Shown here: piece after piece, positions 6,966 to 15,244 of the stretch
Layout: each line of letters begins with the position of its first letter
Position numbering within the stretch: position 1 is the stretch's first letter
Origin: Phyllobacteriaceae bacterium
Lineage (GTDB): Bacteria > Pseudomonadota > Alphaproteobacteria > Rhizobiales > Rhizobiaceae
Length of the DNA stretch: 64,000 nt
NCBI GenBank assembly: GCA_002708825.1
Contig: PAPF01000016.1
Coordinates: 1-64,000, forward strand
Reading direction: 5' to 3'
Made by a program: the position numbers and the translations under genes
The notes under the pieces: model-generated
The model's database searches: none
The model's input: the letters and a program-made list of their open reading frames with translations, nothing else
What the model was told of the DNA's origin: nothing

Positions 6966-8987
6966 ATGCCTTACTTGAAATGGAAAAAGGCACGTCTGCT
7001 CGGACTAACGGGCCAGATGTTTCATCATCTGCCATTCATCTTCACGTTCAGCTACGCCATCGGAAGCGTACTCTGGATATTGCTGAGCGACCGGCTCCTG
7101 GCCACCCTGGTCCCCGCCTTCGAGGACTATTCGCGCTTTCAGACCTACAAGGGATGGTTCTTCGTCAGCGTTTCCGCCCTGCTCATCTACGCGACGCTGC
7201 GCCATGTCTGGAACGGCATGACCGCCGCCTACGAGGCTTCCCTTGAGAGCGAGCGGCGTCTTGAACTCGCGCTCACCACGGCGCGCGGCGGCGTTTGGGA
7301 AATCGATCTGGCCAACGGCCAGCAGACGCTCGCCTATACATCCTCCGAGCTTGTCACCCGCCTCGGCCTGCCACGCGGCCACCAGTTGACCATGGAAGAG
7401 TTCCGGTCCCGACGCCATCCCGAGGATGTCCGGGAAAGCGAACGGGCCATCCTCGAAACCATCCAGTCGGGAGGCCGCAAGCCCTACAACCTGCGCCATC
7501 GCGTCATCACATGCGACGGTTCGGTCCGCTGGGTGCATTCCATGGGCAACCTCGTTCCCGGTTCGGGCAAGCGCAATGCCCGCCTCGTCGGCGTGGCCCT
7601 GGACATCACCGAGCAGATGGAGAACGAAGCCCGCATCGAACGCCTGCTGCGCTTCGATCCCGTGACCGGCCTGGCGCGCCAGGGCAAGTTCCTCGCGGAC
7701 GTCGATGACGCCCTTGCAGCGATGGATCCAGCCGGAACCTTTGCACTGGGACAGGTCCGGTTCGTCGATCTGGATCACCATCTGGCCGACAACGAGACCA
7801 GTTCCGACGCATCGGTGGTGCGCATGATCGCCGACCGGTTCCATGACATGGACGAGGTCGAGGTCTCGCGCATGAGCGCAGACACCTTCGCCTTCCGGAC
7901 AAGGTCATCCGGCAGCCTGGCGGCCACGCAGCATGACGTGCGGGACGTGCTTTCGGCCCTGCTCAAGCCCTATGTGCTCTCGGGCAACGAGGTCCGGCTG
8001 CGGATCCAGGCGGGCGCGGCGATTGCACGCCAGGGGGCCACCGCGATTGCGCTGTTGCGCAACAGCGGCCATGCCCTCGAAACGGCCGAAAAGGGCACCG
8101 ACATTGCGGTGGGCTGGTTCAACGACGAGATCAGCGACGAATTCCGGCAACGCAACGAACGGATCCGCGACCTCGACCGTGCCGTCGCGCGCGGCGAGAT
8201 CGAATGCCATTTCCAGCCGCTTGTCGATCTGCGCACCGGCCTGACGGCCGGTTTCGAGGCGCTGGCACGCTGGCGCAGGCCGTCCGAGGGCCTGGTCCGG
8301 CCGGACGAGTTCATCGGCCTTGCCGAGGAGTTCGGCCAGATCGGCGCCATCGGCGAAGACGTGTTGCGCCAAGCCTGCGAGACAGCCGTATCCTGGGGCG
8401 CCGGCGGCCCCTTCGTGGCGGTGAATGTTTCACCGGTCCAGCTTCATGATCCCGCCTTTCCCACCATGGTGGCGCGCGTCCTGGCAAGAACCGGCCTGCC
8501 GCCAGGACGGCTGGAACTGGAGATTACCGAGAACGCCCTCATCAGGGACATCGAGGCGGTGATCTGGCGGCTGGAATGCCTGCGCGACATGGGCATTTCC
8601 ATCGCGATCGACGATTTCGGAACCGGCTATTCCTCGCTTTCGCTTCTCACGCGGGTCCCCTTCACCCGCCTGAAGGTCGACCAGTCCTTCATCCGGGATT
8701 TCGGCCGCACGCGCGAAAGCACCATCATCGTCGACACGATGATCGGCATTGCAGACAAGTTGGGCCTCGCAGTGACAGCCGAGGGGATTGAAACCGGCGG
8801 CACAGCCGCGCTTTTGGCCGCCAAGGCGCCATTGCTCGGGCAGGGCTACCTGTTCAGCAAGCCTGTCCCGGCCGCCCAGACCGGCGACCTCGCCGGGCGG
8901 TCCTGGATCGTTGCATCACGGTCCTGCGAGAGGGATTCAGGGTCCGCACCTGTGCTCCTGCGCAACGCGTATCAACTGTCATCCTGA
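6966..8987 (+). CDS. Membrane PAS protein with degenerate GGDEF and intact EAL domain
   Basis: The 673-residue protein has two N-terminal membrane segments (about 20-43 and 60-80), a PAS domain with PAC-like end (about 90-220), a GGDEF-like domain whose signature is SADTF at 304-308, and a canonical EAL domain beginning EALARW at 431 with LEITENA, DDFGTGYSSL and TAEGIET. The cyclase site is clearly lost, so cyclic di-GMP phosphodiesterase activity is expected, possibly with the GGDEF remnant as a GTP sensor. It follows the REC-GGDEF-EAL regulator by about 150 nt on the same strand and probably serves the same signalling circuit. The start is the first ATG; its ribosome binding site is weak. 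Confidence 0.88.
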   Translation: MPYLKWKKARLLGLTGQMFHHLPFIFTFSYAIGSVLWILLSDRLLATLVPAFEDYSRFQTYKGWFFVSVSALLIYATLRHVWNGMTAAYEASLESERRLELALTTARGGVWEIDLANGQQTLAYTSSELVTRLGLPRGHQLTMEEFRSRRHPEDVRESERAILETIQSGGRKPYNLRHRVITCDGSVRWVHSMGNLVPGSGKRNARLVGVALDITEQMENEARIERLLRFDPVTGLARQGKFLADVDDALAAMDPAGTFALGQVRFVDLDHHLADNETSSDASVVRMIADRFHDMDEVEVSRMSADTFAFRTRSSGSLAATQHDVRDVLSALLKPYVLSGNEVRLRIQAGAAIARQGATAIALLRNSGHALETAEKGTDIAVGWFNDEISDEFRQRNERIRDLDRAVARGEIECHFQPLVDLRTGLTAGFEALARWRRPSEGLVRPDEFIGLAEEFGQIGAIGEDVLRQACETAVSWGAGGPFVAVNVSPVQLHDPAFPTMVARVLARTGLPPGRLELEITENALIRDIEAVIWRLECLRDMGISIAIDDFGTGYSSLSLLTRVPFTRLKVDQSFIRDFGRTRESTIIVDTMIGIADKLGLAVTAEGIETGGTAALLAAKAPLLGQGYLFSKPVPAAQTGDLAGRSWIVASRSCERDSGSAPVLLRNAYQLSS

Positions 8988-8994
8988 ACGCATT

Positions 8995-9019
8995 CGCCTT
9001 TCCGGTGAAACGGAAGGCG
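8995..9019. terminator. Bulged hairpin between convergent genes
   Basis: CGCCTTTCCG (8995-9004) pairs with CGGAAGGCG (9011-9019) with a single bulged T. It sits between the convergent EAL gene and the MmgE/PrpD gene and could end both transcripts. There is no clear U-tract. Confidence 0.35.
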
Positions 9020-9025
9020 GGACGA

Positions 9026-10357
9026 TCAGCGAATCGAACCGGCGTCCCGGTCCAGCAGCCGTGCAAGCGCGGCAGCATCGCAATCCGCGAGCGCGCCAAC
9101 CCTTGCGATGATAGCCTCTGCCCCGCCCGGCACCAGCGCATGGGCCTTTTCGCGAAGCCTCGCCAGCAGCACGTCGGCCGGAAGGCGGTCGGCAAGGTCG
9201 TGCACCGCGTCCTGCGTTTCGCCATTATCGAGCACGATTTCGCAGCGCGCCTGCAGGTCCGTGAGGCTCTCGTCGCCCTCCACGGTCACCTTGCCGGCAA
9301 ATTCGGAGAGGCGCGGCTCCGCCGCCAGATCGTCGGTGTATCTGCGGTCATCGCCGGTCGGGATGTCGTTGAGCACCATCCCCGCCAGCCAGGCATAGCT
9401 GAACTTCACCTCCAGCCCGGTGCGCGGCCGCTTGATGTCGCAGACCCTTAGCCAGCGCGGATTGGTGAACAGCCTCAGCGAGCGGACACGGCCTGCCGCC
9501 AGGCCGTCCGCCGCCAGCGGCAGCAGCGCCTCGATCATCGCATGCGTGCCGTGGCAGCAGGCATGGAACTTGTACTGGTTGTCGAGCAGCCGGAAGCTTT
9601 CCGGCGGTATTCCACCCTCGAAGGCGGCATCGGTTGAAAGCCCCTCTCCATGGGTGGGAATGAAGCCCTGGTCGCCCGTCAGGCCGTCATCGGCCGAGGT
9701 GAAGCCGGACGCCGCCAGCGCGCTGCATTCCACGCCGTTGGAAGCCGCGATACCGGCATTGTAGGGCTTGCCCATGGTGCCGAACTGGGATTTCAGGCCC
9801 GAGGCGCGCGTCGCGCAGAGCCCGATGGCCGCGCGCATGCGCTCCCGGTCGAGGCCGCGCAGCCGGCCCGCCGCGACCGTCGCTCCGAATGCGCCTGCCG
9901 TGGCAGTCTGGTGAAAGCCGCGATTGTAGTGCCCTGCCCCCAGGACGCGGCCGATGCGGATGGCCGCCTCCGCGCCCAGGGCGAAGGCATCCGCAACCGC
10001 CTGTCCCGTCGCACCCGTCTCCTCGCCCACCGCCAGCGCGGCCGGGTAAATCCCCACCGAAAGGTGCCCGACATGGTCGAAATGCGTATCGTCGAAATCC
10101 AGTGCGTGACTGATCGCGCCATTGACGAGCGCGGCCATGCGCGCCGGTGCGCGCCCCCCGCCGAACAGCGACGCCGTGCCGTTTCCACCCTCCGAGGCGG
10201 CGAATTGATGCAGCTTGCCCGCCAGCGGTTCGCCGGCGCCGGCCCTCCCGCAGGTGATCCAGTCCATCAGGGAGGCCTGTGCGACCTGCCGCACGCCGCC
10301 GGGAATCTTCTCCGCCGGCAAGGCCGCGATGTCCAGTACGAGATCGATCAGTTCCAT
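9026..10357 (-). CDS. MmgE/PrpD family protein
   Basis: The 443-residue protein shows the MmgE/PrpD fold throughout, with motifs such as HALDFDDTH, GFHQTATAGAFGA and KFHACCHGTHA. The family contains 2-methylcitrate dehydratase and cis-aconitate decarboxylase, enzymes acting on tricarboxylic or related acids. No methylcitrate-cycle gene (prpB or prpC) lies nearby, so the substrate is unknown. The start at 10357 is preceded by AGGGAG at the right distance; an upstream extension in frame has no better signal. It is monocistronic and converges on the EAL-protein gene. Confidence 0.85.
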   Translation of the reverse strand: MELIDLVLDIAALPAEKIPGGVRQVAQASLMDWITCGRAGAGEPLAGKLHQFAASEGGNGTASLFGGGRAPARMAALVNGAISHALDFDDTHFDHVGHLSVGIYPAALAVGEETGATGQAVADAFALGAEAAIRIGRVLGAGHYNRGFHQTATAGAFGATVAAGRLRGLDRERMRAAIGLCATRASGLKSQFGTMGKPYNAGIAASNGVECSALAASGFTSADDGLTGDQGFIPTHGEGLSTDAAFEGGIPPESFRLLDNQYKFHACCHGTHAMIEALLPLAADGLAAGRVRSLRLFTNPRWLRVCDIKRPRTGLEVKFSYAWLAGMVLNDIPTGDDRRYTDDLAAEPRLSEFAGKVTVEGDESLTDLQARCEIVLDNGETQDAVHDLADRLPADVLLARLREKAHALVPGGAEAIIARVGALADCDAAALARLLDRDAGSIR

Positions 10358-10488
10358 GCTGCTCCCTGTCCGGCCGATTGCGGGCGAATCGTTGCACGGC
10401 GGCAAGCGCCATGACAACGGGGCATCTTATGGAACCGGCGGAAGCAGGCCGGCAAGGGCCGGGAAGCGGAAACCACTTATGCGGAATC

Positions 10489-10695
10489 CTACTTGTTGAG
10501 GATGAGCTTGCCCTGGCGGGTGATCTTGAGCCGGTAGAGCGCGCCGTCATGGCGGATACAGATTTCATTCCTCTCGCCGAAAAGCACCGTGCTTTCCAGG
10601 ACGCGCAAGCCGGAAAGGCCGAATGCATCACTGTCCATTTGCTCCATCTCGTCTTTTCCGTCCTTGTCCATGACCGGCCCGTTTTTCCTCGGCAT
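10489..10695 (-). CDS. hemP: HemP family hemin uptake protein
   Basis: This small protein of about 68 residues ends in ALYRLKITRQGKLILNK, the diagnostic C-terminus of HemP/HmuP. In rhizobia these proteins act as co-activators or regulators of haem-uptake genes. The ATG at 10695 has GGCGGA upstream; GTG at 10719 and ATG at 10671 are alternatives. It is divergent from bfd, and an Irr-type box lies in the shared upstream region, fitting iron-dependent control. No haem receptor or ABC transporter gene is adjacent. Confidence 0.85.
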   Translation of the reverse strand: MPRKNGPVMDKDGKDEMEQMDSDAFGLSGLRVLESTVLFGERNEICIRHDGALYRLKITRQGKLILNK

Positions 10696-10833
10696 TTGAC
10701 ATTCCGCCGGGCTTGCCACGGGCTGGCTGGGCGGGTCGCGAAGCGGCGGTGCACGTGCTGTTCCGGCGCCAATGCCCCTTGCAAATCTTGAGAGTTGCTA
10801 TCATCTTTTATGCGTACAAAGAAGGCCGCGCAG

Positions 10834-10850
10834 TTTAGAAAAATTCCAAA
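10834..10850. promoter_or_regulatory. Irr-type iron-control element
   Basis: TTTAGAAAAATTCCAAA is a 7-3-7 dyad with one mismatch in the right arm. It matches the iron-control element consensus TTTAGAA-N3-TTCTAAA bound by Irr in Rhizobiales. It lies between the divergent hemP and bfd genes, so it could activate one and repress the other under iron limitation. Confidence 0.75.
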
Positions 10851-10931
10851 CTATTGTTTTCACGAGTCTTTTTATGTTGACAAGGACGCTCATGCTCCTC
10901 ATGTCACAGGGGTCCGACAAGGGTGAAGCCA

Positions 10932-11240
10932 ATGGTGATCTGTCACTGCAACATCATTACCGGTTCCGACATCGAGGCCGTTGTGCGCGGCTTTCTGGAA
11001 CAGGATCCATGGCAGGTGATCACTCCCCTGAAGGTCTATCATGCGCTCGAACGGAAGGGCCGTTGCTGCGGCTGCTTTCCCAACGCCATAGCCGTCATCG
11101 TCCGCACGGTCGAATCCTGGCACCGTGAACAGGCGACGCCGGAAGCCGAGGTCATCTCCCTTCTGGACCGCCTGCGAAGCGAGCATGAAAAGGTCGAAGC
11201 GATGCGCAAGGCAGCCCGGGCCCCGCGCCGCGCTGCCTGA
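10932..11240 (+). CDS. bfd: Bacterioferritin-associated ferredoxin
   Basis: The 102-residue protein begins MVICHCN and contains GRCCGCFP, supplying the four cysteines of the Bfd-type [2Fe-2S] cluster. Bfd docks on bacterioferritin and passes electrons that release stored iron as Fe(II). ATG 10932 is preferred over GTG 10923 because AAGGG sits 8 nt upstream. The C-terminal 35 residues, charged and helical, extend beyond the minimal 64-residue Bfd. bfr follows about 100 nt downstream, and an Irr box lies upstream. Confidence 0.92.
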   Translation: MVICHCNIITGSDIEAVVRGFLEQDPWQVITPLKVYHALERKGRCCGCFPNAIAVIVRTVESWHREQATPEAEVISLLDRLRSEHEKVEAMRKAARAPRRAA

Positions 11241-11342
11241 TCCGGGTTCTTTCTGCCCGGACGGCTTGCACCCGGCCCCCGAAAAATCGAATATGGCTCA
11301 TATATCTTTTGACAGGACGGAATCCGGCTCGGGAGAAAAGCC

Positions 11343-11828
11343 ATGAAGGGCGACAAGCAGGTCATCGAACGGCTCAACGAAGCGCTCTTTCTGGAGCTTG
11401 GCGCGGTCAATCAGTATTGGCTGCACTACCGCCTGCTCGAAGACTGGGGCTATACGCTGCTGGCGAAGAAGGAACGCGAGGAATCCATCGAGGAAATGCA
11501 CCACGCCGACAAGCTGGTCGAGCGCATCATTTTCCTGGAAGGGCATCCCAACCTGCAGTCGGTCGCGCCGCTGCGCATTGGCGAGACGGTCAAGGAAGTG
11601 CTCGAGGCCGACCTGGCAGGCGAATACGAGGCACGCGATTCCTATCGCAAGTCCCGCGAAATCTGCCAGCAGGCTGGCGATTATGTCACGATGAAGCTCT
11701 TCGAGGACCTTCTGGCAGACGAGGAAGGTCATATCGACTTCCTCGAGACGCAGCTTGAACTCCTGTCGACCATTGGCGAACAGAAATACGGCCAGCTCAA
11801 CGCCGCGCCCGCCAACGAGGCCGATTGA
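11343..11828 (+). CDS. bfr: Bacterioferritin
   Basis: The 161-residue four-helix ferritin carries the dinuclear ferroxidase ligands Glu18, Glu51 and His54, with further ligands in the EEGH motif near the C-terminus, and the haem-binding Met52. It stores iron as a ferric mineral inside a 24-mer. It lies directly after bfd, its electron donor for iron release. A strong GGGAG precedes the ATG. Confidence 0.96.
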   Translation: MKGDKQVIERLNEALFLELGAVNQYWLHYRLLEDWGYTLLAKKEREESIEEMHHADKLVERIIFLEGHPNLQSVAPLRIGETVKEVLEADLAGEYEARDSYRKSREICQQAGDYVTMKLFEDLLADEEGHIDFLETQLELLSTIGEQKYGQLNAAPANEAD

Positions 11829-11909
11829 CCCTTGTCATGGCATGGTGACCCGAACCGCTGAATGTGATGGTTTCGGGCAATCAGGCGCGCAAGGGACGAG
11901 GCAAGGCCG

Positions 11910-14639
11910 GTGCGGGACAAGGTGGCGAAGAAACGGCGATCCGCATCCCCTCCGGGCGGCCTCCTTGCTGACATGCCCGCGCCGCATGGCGAGGCGGCGC
12001 CTGCGGTCCTGGACCATCTTCGAACCAACCGCGAGACGGGCCTTGAAGAGGACGAGGCCCGGCGCAGGCTCGCCACTCTCGGCCCCAATGCGCTGCGCAG
12101 GCGGGCCCCGGTCAATATCTTCCTCCTGCTGCTCGGCCAGCTTGCCAGCCCGGTCGTCTATCTCCTGATCGGCGCCGCCCTGCTTGCGCTCGCGCTGGGC
12201 GAACTTGTGGAATTCGCCGCGATCGCCATCGTCCTGGCCATCAACACGCTGATCGGCTTCGTCACCGAATTGCAGGCCGTCCGGTCCATGGAGGCGTTGC
12301 GCGAACTGGCCTCGCGCAGCGCGATCGTGCGCCGCGGCGGCCGGCAGGTGACGGTCAACGCCGAGGATCTCGTGCCCGGCGACGTCGTCATTCTCGACGC
12401 CGGGGATGTGGTGGCTGCCGACATGCGGATCCTTTCGGCTTCCGACCTGTCCGTCGATGAATCCATGCTGACCGGCGAATCCCTGCCGGTGGAAAAATCG
12501 GCCGAACCTGTCCCGTCGGGTGCCACCATCCACGAACGCGCCTCCATGCTGTTCAAGGGTTGCGCGATCTCGCGCGGCACCGGCGAGGCGGTCGTCACGG
12601 CCACCGGCATGGCCACCGAACTGGGGCACATCACGAAACTGGTCGAGGAGGCCGAACCCGACCGCTCGCCGCTGGAGCGCCAGCTGGAACGGCTCAGCCG
12701 CAACCTGATCTGGCTGACGCTCGTGGTCACGTCGGCGGTGGCGCTGACCGGGATATGGTCCGGACGCGACCTGCTGACCATGATCGAATCGGCGGTGGCA
12801 CTGGCTGTTGCCGCCATTCCCGAAGGCCTGCCGATCGTTGCCACGCTGGCACTCGCCCGCGGGATGCTGCGCATGGCGCGGCGCAACGCATTGCTGGAGC
12901 GCCTGTCGGCTGTCGAGACACTCGGTGCCACCACCGTGATCCTCACCGACAAGACCGGCACGCTGACCGAGAATGCGATGCATGTCGAACGCATCGTCAC
13001 ACAGGAGGGTGCCTGCGGCCTTGATCGCGACCGGGGCCTGCTTCTGGACGGCGGCGGCAAGCCTATCGATCGGCCCGGCACCACATTGACGCTCCTGCTG
13101 CGCAATGCCGCCCTGTGCAACAATGCCGAACTGGCCGGTGACGGCGAAACGGCGACCGGGGACCCGATGGAGGTCGCCCTGCTGCGTGCCGCCGCCGCCG
13201 GCGGTCAGACAAAGCCTGCCCTGCTGGCGGCTTGCCCGGAAGTGAAGGAATACGCCTTCCAGACCGCGACCCGCATGATGGCCACGGTCCATCGCGACGG
13301 CGGCAGCCTGTTTGCCGCGGTCAAGGGCGCGCCCGAAGCCGTCTTCGCCAGGCTGTCCTCGGTGATGGGAGAGGATGGTCCCGGCTCCTTCGACCGGGAA
13401 GAGGAAAAGCGCTGGCGCGCGGCCTGCGAAGCCATGGCCGGCGAAGGGCTCAGGCTTCTTGCCATCGCGGGCAAGCCCCTGCAGGCGGAAGACGAGCCGG
13501 TCTATGAAGGACTGACCCTGCTCGGCGTCGCGGCATTCCGCGATCCCCCCCGCGGCGACATAGCCGGGGCCATCGGCGATGCCCGGCGCGCCGGCATCAA
13601 GATCGTCATGGTCACCGGCGATCATCCGGCCACGGCGCGCCATGTCTCGCGCGAGGTCGGTCTTTCCGGCGACGGCGATCACGGCATCGTCGGACAGGAC
13701 CTCGAGGAGGTGGCCAATGCCGCGCCGGAGCGCAAGGCCAGCCTGCGCGAGACACGCGTTTTCGCCCGCGTCGATCCGGCCCAGAAGCTGGATCTCATCC
13801 GCCTTCACCAGGATGCCGGCGAAGTGGTGGCAATGACCGGCGACGGCGTGAACGATGCGCCGGCGCTGCGCAAGGCCGATATCGGCATCGCCATGGGCAA
13901 GCGCGGCACGCAGGTGGCCCGCGACGCCGCCGATCTGGTTCTGCGCGACGACCGCTTCTCCACGATCATCGACGCGATCCGCGAAGGCCGCGTCATCTTC
14001 ATGAACATCCGCCGCTTCGTGGTCTACCTGCTCTCCTGCAACCTGAGTGAAATCCTCGTTGTCGGCCTGGCCGTTCCCTTTGGCCTGCCCCTGCCCATCC
14101 TGCCGTTGCAGATCCTGTTCCTGAACCTCGTCACCGATGTCTTCCCAGCCTTCGCGCTCGGCACGGTCGAGGCCGACGATGGCGTTCTCGACCGGCCGCC
14201 GCGCCCGCCCGCCGAGCCGATCCTGGCGCGCCGCCATTGGGTGCGGATCGTCTTCTACGGCGCATTGATCGCGGCAGCCACGCTGGCCGCGCTGTTCATC
14301 GCCATGGGACCGCTTGGCCTGACCGGCGACGCGGTGACGACGATGACCTTCCATACGCTGGCGCTCGCCCAGCTCTTCCATGTGTTCAGCATGCGCAACA
14401 TGCGCGACCGGTTCCTGGCAAGCCGCCTTGTCCGCAATGGCTGGATCTGGGGTGCCGTGGCCCTGTGTCTCGCCATCCTTGCCGGCGCCCAGGTCCTGCC
14501 GCAGGTGGCCGCGATGCTCGACCTGGTTGCGCTCCCCGGCGAAGCCTGGGCAACGATCGCCGCCCTCGCCTTCGTTCCCGTGCTCGCCGGGAGGCTTGCC
14601 GGGCTGCTCTTCCTCGTCCTCTTCCGCCGCCGGCGGTGA
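11910..14639 (+). CDS. P2-type cation-transporting ATPase
   Basis: The 909-residue pump has an actuator domain with the TGES loop (LTGESLPVEK), a fourth transmembrane helix with AAIPEGLP (Pro304, Glu305), phosphorylation motif DKTGTLT with Asp347, hinge TGDGVNDAP and four C-terminal membrane helices. PEGLP and overall layout place it in the P2A/P2-type group (Ca2+ or Mn2+ type), not among the CPx heavy-metal pumps. No N-terminal metal-binding domain is present. It starts at GTG 11910 after AGGGACGAGG; ATG 11973 is an alternative. The distance to bfr is 81 nt, so cotranscription with the iron genes is possible, but the transported ion is not shown. Confidence 0.9.
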   Translation: MRDKVAKKRRSASPPGGLLADMPAPHGEAAPAVLDHLRTNRETGLEEDEARRRLATLGPNALRRRAPVNIFLLLLGQLASPVVYLLIGAALLALALGELVEFAAIAIVLAINTLIGFVTELQAVRSMEALRELASRSAIVRRGGRQVTVNAEDLVPGDVVILDAGDVVAADMRILSASDLSVDESMLTGESLPVEKSAEPVPSGATIHERASMLFKGCAISRGTGEAVVTATGMATELGHITKLVEEAEPDRSPLERQLERLSRNLIWLTLVVTSAVALTGIWSGRDLLTMIESAVALAVAAIPEGLPIVATLALARGMLRMARRNALLERLSAVETLGATTVILTDKTGTLTENAMHVERIVTQEGACGLDRDRGLLLDGGGKPIDRPGTTLTLLLRNAALCNNAELAGDGETATGDPMEVALLRAAAAGGQTKPALLAACPEVKEYAFQTATRMMATVHRDGGSLFAAVKGAPEAVFARLSSVMGEDGPGSFDREEEKRWRAACEAMAGEGLRLLAIAGKPLQAEDEPVYEGLTLLGVAAFRDPPRGDIAGAIGDARRAGIKIVMVTGDHPATARHVSREVGLSGDGDHGIVGQDLEEVANAAPERKASLRETRVFARVDPAQKLDLIRLHQDAGEVVAMTGDGVNDAPALRKADIGIAMGKRGTQVARDAADLVLRDDRFSTIIDAIREGRVIFMNIRRFVVYLLSCNLSEILVVGLAVPFGLPLPILPLQILFLNLVTDVFPAFALGTVEADDGVLDRPPRPPAEPILARRHWVRIVFYGALIAAATLAALFIAMGPLGLTGDAVTTMTFHTLALAQLFHVFSMRNMRDRFLASRLVRNGWIWGAVALCLAILAGAQVLPQVAAMLDLVALPGEAWATIAALAFVPVLAGRLAGLLFLVLFRRRR

Positions 14640-14654
14640 TCCGGCCGTGACCCT

Positions 14655-15101
14655 TCAGCTTCCGTCACCGGTCCTGTCCGGCATGGCGGCGGCCTTGGCG
14701 GCGAGCCGGATGAACTGGGCGTATTCTTCCTCGGTGAGCCCGTCGAGGATTTCCGGCTGCAAACCGGAAACGACCGGCAGCAAGGCGGCGATGACCGCCT
14801 CGCCCTCCGCGGTCAGTTCGAGCACGCGGGCCCGCCGGTCGGCCCGGCTCCTGACACGTGTCAGCAAGCCCTTCTGCGCCAGCCTGTCGACCACGGCGCC
14901 GATGGTCGCCGCGTCCTTGCCGACGGCGTCGGCAAGTCCGGCCTGGTCGATGCCCGGAACATGGCGAAGCGCATCGAGCGCGGCGAACTGGACAGGCGTG
15001 AGGTCGTAGCCGGCCGCGCGGACATGACGGGTGAACACCTGCGTCGACTTCTGGTGCAGCCGCCTGATGAGGTGCCCCGGCATCCGCGAGCTTGCTATCA
15101 T
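14655..15101 (-). CDS. MarR family transcriptional regulator
   Basis: The 148-residue winged-helix protein has the MarR pattern: a helix-turn-helix (GLADAVGKDAATIGAVVDRL), a wing with RADRRARVLELT, and flanking dimerisation helices. MarR proteins usually repress until a phenolic or aromatic ligand binds. It is divergent from the MobA-like hydroxylase gene, and two inverted copies of a 17-bp element lie between them, so it likely controls that gene and itself. Confidence 0.92.
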   Translation of the reverse strand: MIASSRMPGHLIRRLHQKSTQVFTRHVRAAGYDLTPVQFAALDALRHVPGIDQAGLADAVGKDAATIGAVVDRLAQKGLLTRVRSRADRRARVLELTAEGEAVIAALLPVVSGLQPEILDGLTEEEYAQFIRLAAKAAAMPDRTGDGS

Positions 15102-15150
15102 GCCACCGTCCTTTCCCGTCGAGCGCCGAACCGGCGTTCCCTATAGCAAG

Positions 15151-15225
15151 AAATGATATGTCAACATAGTTTTTTGATTGACGCCGCCAGTGCAAGTCTG
15201 AATATGCTAAGTTCACTTATCATTT
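15151..15225. promoter_or_regulatory. Paired inverted operator elements between marR-type gene and hydroxylase
   Basis: AAATGATATGTCAACAT (15151-15167) and AAGTTCACTTATCATTT (15209-15225) are inverted copies of one 17-bp element, matching at 14 positions. They flank the divergent promoters and are the obvious candidate sites for the MarR protein. Confidence 0.65.
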
Positions 15226-15244
15226 CCAGACCGGAGGAACGGCG

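Noticed and set aside
11835-14381. 848-codon minus-strand open frame over the P-type ATPase
   Set aside because: Antisense shadow caused by high GC at third positions. The plus-strand protein carries all P-type ATPase motifs.
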